Assembly (NCBI GenBank): GCA_946480545.1
Contig: CAMLKY010000122.1
Location: forward strand, 1 to 6,499
Direction of reading: 5' to 3'
Length of the DNA stretch: 6,499 nt
Source: an uncultured Acidobacteriota bacterium
GTDB lineage: Bacteria > Acidobacteriota > Blastocatellia > Pyrinomonadales > Pyrinomonadaceae
Both the position numbers and the translations under genes were made by a program. The first letter of the stretch is position 1. Every line of letters starts with the position of its first letter. Below, one piece after another: positions 1 through 4,097 of this stretch. The notes under the pieces are model-generated. The model saw nothing but the letters and a program-made list of their open reading frames with translations. It was not told the DNA's origin and searched no databases.

Positions 1-479
1 ATAGCGATCGTCGAGCCGGCATCCGAGATCAGAAAGCCCGACGAAGGCACCTTGTGGTTAACTTCGACTGATCGAAGCCGGAGATGGCGCACCACAAACT
101 CGTCACCCGGTTCGAACGGCCTGTACTCGAGCACCCGACCGAACTCATTCGACAATTCAGAGAAGCGGGGATAAACCGACCAATTGAAAATGTCGCGTTC
201 GAGCACCTCTATGACGGATGGCGTGGCATGAACGCAAACAGGAGCCTCGAGTGTCGCGAACAGATCGTCGATAAACAACGGCAATCCGGCGATGTGATCG
301 AGATGAGCATGCGTGAGTACGACGTCCCGGATTCCGGCACGCTGGGCGGGACTTACCGCCATCGCAAGACTCCCGGCATCGATGGCGACCGAATCGTCGA
401 TGACAAAGCACGTGAGATGCTGCCTCGGCGAAGCCTTGCCCTCGATATCGAATGTACTCGGGAGGAGCCGTATTTTCAC
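1..479 (-). CDS. MBL-fold metallo-hydrolase, class II cyclic-nucleotide phosphodiesterase-like (partial, 3' end outside window)
   Basis: I translated this on the minus strand from a GTG at 479; 159 complete codons are present and the C-terminus lies beyond the left edge. The protein opens VKIRLLPSTF and carries the metallo-beta-lactamase zinc motif HAHLDH at residues 57-62 (H57, H59, D61, H62), preceded by the strand VVLT. The motif continues as IAGLPLFIDDL, and there is a later NHKVPSSGFLI segment around residues 141-151. This combination resembles the class II 3',5'-cyclic-nucleotide phosphodiesterase branch of the MBL superfamily more than beta-lactamases or glyoxalases. The expected role is a di-zinc cytosolic phosphodiesterase or hydrolase; the true substrate is not shown. 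The GTG start is chosen because GAGGG at 484-488, overlapping the stop of the upstream SDR gene, is a Shine-Dalgarno 4 nt away, and no in-frame ATG lies near the N-terminus. It is the second gene of an operon with the SDR. Confidence 0.85.
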   Translation of the reverse strand, partial: MKIRLLPSTFDIEGKASPRQHLTCFVIDDSVAIDAGSLAMAVSPAQRAGIRDVVLTHAHLDHIAGLPLFIDDLFATLEAPVCVHATPSVIEVLERDIFNWSVYPRFSELSNEFGRVLEYRPFEPGDEFVVRHLRLRSVEVNHKVPSSGFLISDAGSTIA

Positions 480-483
480 TATT

Positions 484-488
484 CCCTC
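484..488 (-). promoter_or_regulatory. Shine-Dalgarno for the MBL gene, overlapping the SDR stop codon
   Basis: On the minus strand GAGGG precedes the GTG start at 479 with a 4-nt spacer (AATA). It overlaps the last two bases of the SDR TGA stop (487-489). This decides the GTG start and implies that ribosomes ending the SDR can reinitiate on the MBL gene. Confidence 0.7.
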
Positions 489-1248
489 AACGAGCGCAGG
501 TTTGCGCTCTGCCGCCGTCTATCTCGTATGTAACCCCGGTTATCCATGACGCCCGGTCCGATGCAAGAAAGTAGATGAGCTCGGCAACGTCATCCGCCGT
601 TCCAGGCCGGCCAATGGGATGTGTGTTCTTCGCATTCTCGAGAAACGTTTCGTACTCTGTCTCGGTCATCCCACCACGCTTATGCAGATTCGTAACAACG
701 ACGCCGGGGTTTACCGCGTTCACGCGAATGCCCTTTGGTGCAAGCTCAAGAGCCGAGCACCGCGTCAACTGATCGGTGGCCGCTTTCGAGACACAGTATG
801 CAAGCACGTTCGGAAACGCGCGCTTTCCGGTAACGCTGGATACGTTAACGATGTTCCCCTTTGTAGCCTCGAGGTGCGGAACACACTTCTGCATCATATA
901 GAACATCGATCTGACGTTAATGTTCATCATCTTGTCCCAGTCGTCGAGCGTTGTGTTTTCAATGTTGCCGTTCTTGATAATGCCCGCCGAGTTGACCAAA
1001 ACGTCTATTCGGCCGAAATGAGCGACGGTCTCGGATACGAGACGGTCGACCTGCGTCAGTTCGGTAATATCTCCGAGATGTATCCTGACCGACCCTTCCT
1101 CATTCCGGACCTCGTCCCGAACCGAATTCAGCTCCCCCTCGTTACGACCTAACGCGACGACCTCGCAGCCGTTGCGCGCAAACAGCAGAGCTGTCGCCCG
1201 ACCGATCCCACTACTCGCCCCAGTGACAACGGCGATCTTACCTTTCAT
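487..1248 (-). CDS. SDR-family NAD(P)-dependent oxidoreductase
   Basis: This is a complete 253-residue classical short-chain dehydrogenase/reductase, the usual length for the family. The Rossmann cofactor motif TGASSGIG is at residues 9-16, D60 lies in the LGD adenine-pocket segment, and the NSAG motif is at 86-89. The catalytic tetrad reads N111 (NINV), S138 (NVSS), Y151 and K155 (YCVSK). PG at 181-182 and the C-terminal GVTYEIDGG are also typical. R35, just after the second beta strand (GRN), hints at NADP(H) over NAD(H). The fold is cytosolic and usually tetrameric, reducing a carbonyl or oxidising an alcohol. It looks FabG-like, but so do many SDRs of other function, and no fatty-acid genes are nearby, so I do not assign fabG. 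The ATG at 1248 is the natural start because the cofactor strand begins at once; the upstream ribosome site is weak (AAAGA). The MBL gene follows 7 bp after the stop, indicating an operon. Confidence 0.95.
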   Translation of the reverse strand: MKGKIAVVTGASSGIGRATALLFARNGCEVVALGRNEGELNSVRDEVRNEEGSVRIHLGDITELTQVDRLVSETVAHFGRIDVLVNSAGIIKNGNIENTTLDDWDKMMNINVRSMFYMMQKCVPHLEATKGNIVNVSSVTGKRAFPNVLAYCVSKAATDQLTRCSALELAPKGIRVNAVNPGVVVTNLHKRGGMTETEYETFLENAKNTHPIGRPGTADDVAELIYFLASDRASWITGVTYEIDGGRAQTCAR

Positions 1249-1280
1249 ATCTTTGTGAATTATCCGGGTGTTTGGGGACT

Positions 1281-1310
1281 AGAATACCAACGAAACTGAG
1301 AATCCTCCAA
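1281..1310 (-). promoter_or_regulatory. Candidate sigma-70-type promoter for the SDR-MBL operon
   Basis: On the minus strand TTGGAG (1305-1310) and TATTCT (1281-1286) are separated by 18 bp. The -10 is preceded by TG one base upstream, giving an extended -10 form. The boxes match the consensus only moderately (3/6 and 4/6). The position, about 30-60 bp upstream of the SDR start, is sensible. This is a judgement by eye and could be chance. Confidence 0.3.
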
Positions 1311-1346
1311 GCATGAAGAACGACGATACCCACGCCGAAATTTTGC

Positions 1347-1382
1347 AAAAAAAACGGCACGCTCGAACCGGAGCGTGCCGTT
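1347..1382 (-). terminator. Rho-independent terminator of the 69-aa gene
   Basis: Bases 1353-1364 and 1371-1382 form a perfect 12-bp GC-rich stem (core CGGCACGCTC / GAGCGTGCCG) with a 6-nt loop. Read leftwards, the stem runs straight into eight T residues (1347-1354, two of them in the stem base), the classic intrinsic terminator. On the plus strand the tract after the stem is only TTCTTA, so the signal is directional. It lies about 20 bp after the stop of the 1403-1612 gene and would insulate the SDR operon from it. Confidence 0.9.
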
Positions 1383-1402
1383 CTTACCTATGATCAAACA
1401 AT

Positions 1403-1612
1403 TTATAGTTCACTCGGCCGCGGCTGCTGGCTGAAGAACTTCTCGATAGCGGTCTTTGTTTCGTCACGCTTACGAGCCTGGAGATCGTTTACCCAGTTCG
1501 TCACGTTGGTGACCACCTGGCGGGCCGAGGCGCGTTTTGCGTTTGCAACCGGCTTAGGCTCGTTCTTGATCTCGTCCTTCTTGATGACTTTGACCTTCAT
1601 TCCTTCCTTCAT
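1403..1612 (-). CDS. Small unknown protein, 69 aa, highly charged
   Basis: I do not recognise this protein. It is a 69-residue, Lys/Arg-rich cytosolic polypeptide with no signal peptide or membrane segment. The N-terminal part (1-27) is lysine-rich and probably partly disordered (MKEGMKVKVIKKDEIKNEPK). Residues about 28-60 read as one long amphipathic helix with regularly spaced V, W, L, I and F; the tail QQPRPSEL is probably flexible. Three things support a real gene despite its size: AAGGAGG 8 nt before the ATG at 1612, a very strong intrinsic terminator about 20 bp after the stop, and gene-like composition. A second ATG at codon 5 is possible but lies further from the Shine-Dalgarno. It appears monocistronic, with a message of roughly 300 nt. 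A small nucleic-acid-binding or regulatory protein is conceivable from the basic charge and helix, but that is only a guess. Confidence 0.75.
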   Translation of the reverse strand: MKEGMKVKVIKKDEIKNEPKPVANAKRASARQVVTNVTNWVNDLQARKRDETKTAIEKFFSQQPRPSEL

Positions 1613-1620
1613 TATTGCGT

Positions 1621-1627
1621 CCTCCTT
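1621..1627 (-). promoter_or_regulatory. Strong Shine-Dalgarno of the 69-aa gene
   Basis: AAGGAGG on the minus strand lies 8 nt before the ATG at 1612. It is the best ribosome-binding site in the window and fixes the first ATG rather than the one at codon 5. Confidence 0.85.
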
Positions 1628-1658
1628 GTTCTTACCTTTCTTTGTATGAATTTAGTAT

Positions 1659-1678
1659 GTAAACCCGACCGGTTTTAC
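1659..1678. promoter_or_regulatory. 20-bp imperfect palindrome, candidate operator
   Basis: GTAAACCCGACCGGTTTTAC pairs with itself at 16 of 20 positions (arms GTAAA.CCG and CGG.TTTAC, mismatched at positions 6/15 and 10/11). It lies 47 bp upstream of the 69-aa gene start, in the divergent intergenic region, which is where a dimeric repressor or activator would sit. No confident -35/-10 pair was found around it, so the regulated promoter is not identified. Confidence 0.4.
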
Positions 1679-1972
1679 CCGTTAATTTCACTGCTCTTAC
1701 CTTGAGCAATTGGTATGCCGTTGAATCGACGCGAAATAAATACACTTTTTGCCAACCGAAGAGCGGGATACCGATTAAAGGATTGCATCACTTGCGTCCT
1801 GCAAACCGTTCAAAGCGCATTTTGCATTTCGCTAAAATCGGTTAACGAACCGCACCCGCCGAAAGTTCGCTATATTTCAAATTCGCCCCCTATTCTCGGG
1901 CTCAGACGATAGAACGTGCGAAGCGTTCACTCTTGCACAAAGTTGGAATAAACCTTGCAATTCAGGTACGCG

Positions 1973-2680
1973 ATGAATATCGCGGATATCTTGATCGTTT
2001 ATCTGACCCTCGGATCCCCCTTCGCCGTTTACAAATATTTGCAAAGGGGAAACGAACCGTGGACGAAAAAACTACTCCGATCACTTGCGACACTGACCTT
2101 TTGGATTCCCGATGCTCTCCGTCTCGGGCGTCGCCACCTTACTAACGCGTATTCCACCTACGATTTCGTATCATCTGATGAATTAGATGCAGAAGGCCGC
2201 AGGTTGACGGAGATCCTAGCCGACCTCGAAGCGGTCTTGGCTCATGGCCCGTCGTCGAGAAGAGAGGTCCGCGACGCTCTCGAGCGCTACTCGACATTCG
2301 CCGCAGCGTCACGGGGCACCTTTGAACAGTTCGGCACAAAGTGCGCCGAGTTGGTGGGCGTCTCCGGTTCGAAACTCACTCCGCACGGCGTGGCGTCGAT
2401 GGTAAGGCACAACCGGCGAAAGCTGAGACACCATCATATCCAGGCGCGGCGTGAAGTTATTCGCTTGGTTGAGCAAGTGTCCGGCGACAATGCGTCCAAA
2501 GGACGGGTGTTTGAGATGGCCATCGAACTGGCATCGCTGCTCTATGACGAGGACGCGCTTATTTGGCTCAATAGCATTACCGAAAAAACAAGGATACCGA
2601 CATGGAAGCCAGAGTCACCGAAGTTAGACGAGATGTCGCCGGCAGCCCAACTGGCGACGAGCTTGGCCAGCAACGATTAG
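1973..2680 (+). CDS. Unknown membrane-anchored protein, 235 aa
   Basis: I do not recognise this family. From the ATG at 1973 the product has 235 residues. Residues about 4-22 (ADILIVYLTLGSPFAVYKYL) form a clear transmembrane helix right at the N-terminus. A second hydrophobic stretch at about 34-50 (LLRSLATLTFWIPDAL) may be a second helix, flanked by basic residues (RLGRR) that suggest a cytosolic remainder. The rest (60-235) is soluble-looking and helix-rich, with a very basic patch around 145-160 (RHNRRKLRHHHIQARR) and an acidic, leucine-rich section at about 178-195. A TTG at 1955 would add six residues; I prefer the ATG, with a weak AGG before it at 1964-1966. Its last 79 bp overlap the next gene in another frame, so the two are probably translated together and may work as partners. 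Confidence 0.75.
   Translation: MNIADILIVYLTLGSPFAVYKYLQRGNEPWTKKLLRSLATLTFWIPDALRLGRRHLTNAYSTYDFVSSDELDAEGRRLTEILADLEAVLAHGPSSRREVRDALERYSTFAAASRGTFEQFGTKCAELVGVSGSKLTPHGVASMVRHNRRKLRHHHIQARREVIRLVEQVSGDNASKGRVFEMAIELASLLYDEDALIWLNSITEKTRIPTWKPESPKLDEMSPAAQLATSLASND
2590..2594 (+). promoter_or_regulatory. Shine-Dalgarno of the 217-aa membrane protein, inside the upstream gene
   Basis: AAGGA lies 7 nt before the ATG at 2602, inside the coding region of the preceding gene. It supports the early start and therefore the 79-bp overlap, rather than a later ATG at 2764 beyond the overlap. Confidence 0.6.
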
Positions 2681-3255
2681 ATCACCTGGTCGCGATCAAC
2701 GCCCGGATCGCGCGCGACAAGCGGCTCTATCGAAGCGACCGCGAACGGTTCGAAGCGGCGATCATGGTCAGGCCGGTCGATGCACGAGACGCGTTCGCAA
2801 CCTTTGGTCTGCTCATCGGCGGGCTGCCTCTGGCAACCGTCTCGATGAGGATCGCGCTTGAGTCTCGGTTCGATCAGTGGGGCGAGCAGTTGTACACGGT
2901 TCTTTTCGCCATCGCCGCGCTCGCAACCGGTGTCGTCGGGTTTCGACTCGGGAAGCACGTTCCGGCCGTGGTCGAGAGATCACAGAATGTCCGCTTTCCT
3001 AATAGGATCGCGATCTATTCGCTGATCGGGATGGCTTGGGGCATGCTCGCCGGCGTTGCAGGCGGCGTCTTTCTTTTGCTGATCGGTGCTTTCTTCGGGG
3101 CGTTCATCGGTGGGTTTATTGGCGCGTTGACGGCACCGGTGTTCATCGTGTTATTCGAGCTGCTTCGTCGAGGCGATCGAATTGAGATGAAGCACCTCCT
3201 CCCGGTCGCAGCCGGAATCTCACTGGCGATCTGCGGCCTCATCGCGGGTTTCTGA
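2602..3255 (+). CDS. Unknown polytopic membrane protein, 217 aa, glycine-zipper helices
   Basis: I do not recognise this family. The first 60 or so residues are charged and probably cytosolic (RLDHLVAINARIARDKRLYRSD...). About five membrane helices follow: roughly 65-86, 98-117, 136-161, 162-187 and 198-216, the last ending at the C-terminus (LIAGF). Helices 3 and 4 are packed with small residues at four-residue spacing (GMLAGVAGG, GAFFGAFIGGFIGAL), a glycine-zipper pattern typical of tightly packed or oligomeric helices. ATG 2602 is chosen for the AAGGA 7 nt upstream; a later ATG at 2764 would remove the cytosolic segment and the overlap. It overlaps the 235-aa gene by 79 bp in another frame, so joint expression is likely. 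A transporter, channel or scaffold role is possible, but no motif decides. Confidence 0.78.
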   Translation: MEARVTEVRRDVAGSPTGDELGQQRLDHLVAINARIARDKRLYRSDRERFEAAIMVRPVDARDAFATFGLLIGGLPLATVSMRIALESRFDQWGEQLYTVLFAIAALATGVVGFRLGKHVPAVVERSQNVRFPNRIAIYSLIGMAWGMLAGVAGGVFLLLIGAFFGAFIGGFIGALTAPVFIVLFELLRRGDRIEMKHLLPVAAGISLAICGLIAGF

Positions 3256-3307
3256 ACTGATCCGGGATCCCACCAAGGTTACCGAAGTGTTAACGCCCGC
3301 TGCGCGA

Positions 3308-3327
3308 GAATGTGCGAACGTACATTC
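3308..3327. promoter_or_regulatory. 20-bp palindrome upstream of the DUF2490 gene
   Basis: GAATGTGCGAACGTACATTC is self-complementary at 16 of 20 positions (arms GAATGT.CG and CG.ACATTC). It ends 6 bp before a -10-like TATGAT (3334-3339) and would cover the expected -35 position, where no good -35 box exists. This suits an activator site or an operator. Part of it (CGAAC-N4-ATTC) resembles the Gram-positive LexA box CGAAC-N4-GTTC with one mismatch; that link is weak. Confidence 0.45.
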
Positions 3328-3333
3328 TGCTTA

Positions 3334-3339
3334 TATGAT
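3334..3339 (+). promoter_or_regulatory. Candidate -10 element (TATGAT) before the DUF2490 gene
   Basis: TATGAT matches the sigma-70 -10 consensus at 5 of 6 positions. It sits 7 bp before the ATG at 3347, so transcription would begin almost at the start codon and the message would be leaderless or nearly so. That would explain why no ribosome site precedes this ATG. There is no good -35; the palindrome at 3308-3327 occupies that place. Confidence 0.35.
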
Positions 3340-3346
3340 TGGGGCG

Positions 3347-4042
3347 ATGAGATTAAATCTTTCTTTTCTGATACTGACATTAGCGTTCGCAACGTTAGCA
3401 TCCGGTCAGAGCCAGCCGCCTGAAACGGACTTCCAGGTCTGGAACGAAAACACGTTCTCGCTTCCGGTATTGAAGTCAAAGGATGAGAAGGGGAAAGATT
3501 TCGACAGGCTTTCACTTTTATTTATCACTTCGCTCCGGTTTGGACAGAACCGGCTGGCGTTCGTCGACGAGCGGATAGGCGGCGGTTTCGATCTCGTTCT
3601 CAACAAACATTTCAACGTAACCCCGACTTACCTTTATATAGCCGGGCAGCCTGGACGCGGGCGGCGCGAGTTCGAGCACAGACTCCGCTTTGAGGTCACT
3701 TACAATCACAAGTTCAAGCACTTCTCGATAAAGGACCGCAATCGGATCGAATACCGCATTCGCCATTCGAGGTCCGATTCGGTGCGTTATCGCAACCGCT
3801 TCACATTGACGATTCCGGTGAAGAAAGACGGCAAGGAGCTCTTCGCGCCATACATCGGTACCGAGCCCTATTACGATTTCACGGCTGGCCAGTGGTCGCG
3901 GAACGATCTGTCGCCGGGCATCTCCAAACGATTCACGGATAAGCTCTCGGCGGACTTCTTTTATGTCTGGAGACACAACCGGAGCGGGCTACCGAAGGAT
4001 GTTCATGCTGTGGGCGTCAATTTAAAGGTGAAGGTCAAGTGA
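3347..4042 (+). CDS. DUF2490-family outer-membrane protein, exported
   Basis: The protein has 231 residues from ATG 3347. Residues 1-20 form a Sec signal peptide (MRLNLSFLILTLAFATLASG, probably cut before Q21). The mature part shows alternating polar and aromatic beta-strand runs: VWNENTFSLP, RLSLLFITSLRF, NVTPTYLYIAG, FEHRLRFEVTYNHKF, NRIEYRIRH, VRYRNRFTLTIPV, LFAPYIGTEPYYDF and LSADFFYVWRHN. The order of W, RLRFE, NRIEYR, RYRNR and E-Y segments matches the DUF2490 pattern, a predicted small outer-membrane beta-barrel family of unknown function. It ends in VKVK rather than the terminal aromatic common in barrels. The open frame extends upstream to GTG 3287 and ATG 3335, but only the 3347 start puts a proper signal peptide at the N-terminus. 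The kinase gene follows 55 bp later and may be co-transcribed. Confidence 0.8.
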   Translation: MRLNLSFLILTLAFATLASGQSQPPETDFQVWNENTFSLPVLKSKDEKGKDFDRLSLLFITSLRFGQNRLAFVDERIGGGFDLVLNKHFNVTPTYLYIAGQPGRGRREFEHRLRFEVTYNHKFKHFSIKDRNRIEYRIRHSRSDSVRYRNRFTLTIPVKKDGKELFAPYIGTEPYYDFTAGQWSRNDLSPGISKRFTDKLSADFFYVWRHNRSGLPKDVHAVGVNLKVKVK

Positions 4043-4090
4043 CCTCCCCCGAAGTAGATTGCGCGAGCCGGGGAATCGTTCTATTCTCTA

Positions 4091-4094
4091 GGGG
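4091..4094 (+). promoter_or_regulatory. Shine-Dalgarno of the histidine kinase
   Basis: AGGGG ends 3 nt before the ATG at 4098. The spacing is short, but this is the only candidate site, and the first hydrophobic helix starts directly at this ATG. Confidence 0.5.
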
Positions 4095-4097
4095 AAA

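Larger units (their letters stand above)
1613..1972. other. Divergent intergenic region, about 360 bp, no gene found
   Basis: This stretch separates the leftward 69-aa gene from the rightward membrane-protein gene and should hold both promoters. It contains the 69-aa gene's Shine-Dalgarno and the palindrome at 1659-1678. It also has a short inverted repeat CGGTT-AACG-AACCG at 1839-1852 and another, GAACG-N7-CGTTC, at 1912-1928. TATA-like hexamers (TAAAAT at 1833, TATATT at 1871) occur, but none has a convincing -35 partner. A 65-codon open frame at 1715-1912 has no ribosome site and no protein-like composition, and I do not call it. Confidence 0.6.

Noticed and set aside
84..533. 149-codon plus-strand open frame
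   Set aside because: It lies antisense to the MBL gene, whose minus-strand translation shows an intact HAHLDH motif and a good ribosome site.
619..1152. 177-codon plus-strand open frame
   Set aside because: Antisense to the SDR gene, which has every family motif; the antisense protein shows no recognisable pattern.
1353..1382. The hairpin as a bidirectional terminator
   Set aside because: Only the leftward reading has a run of eight Ts; rightward the stem is followed by TTCTTA, which is poor, and no rightward gene ends there.
1715..1912. 65-codon plus-strand open frame in the divergent region
   Set aside because: No ribosome site and no protein-like composition; it occupies likely promoter DNA.
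3287..3346. GTG 3287 or ATG 3335 as the start of the DUF2490 gene
   Set aside because: Neither has a ribosome site, and both would place extra residues before an otherwise well-formed signal peptide that begins at ATG 3347.
3518..3976. 152-codon minus-strand open frame
   Set aside because: Antisense to the DUF2490 gene, whose plus-strand product has a signal peptide and beta-strand pattern.
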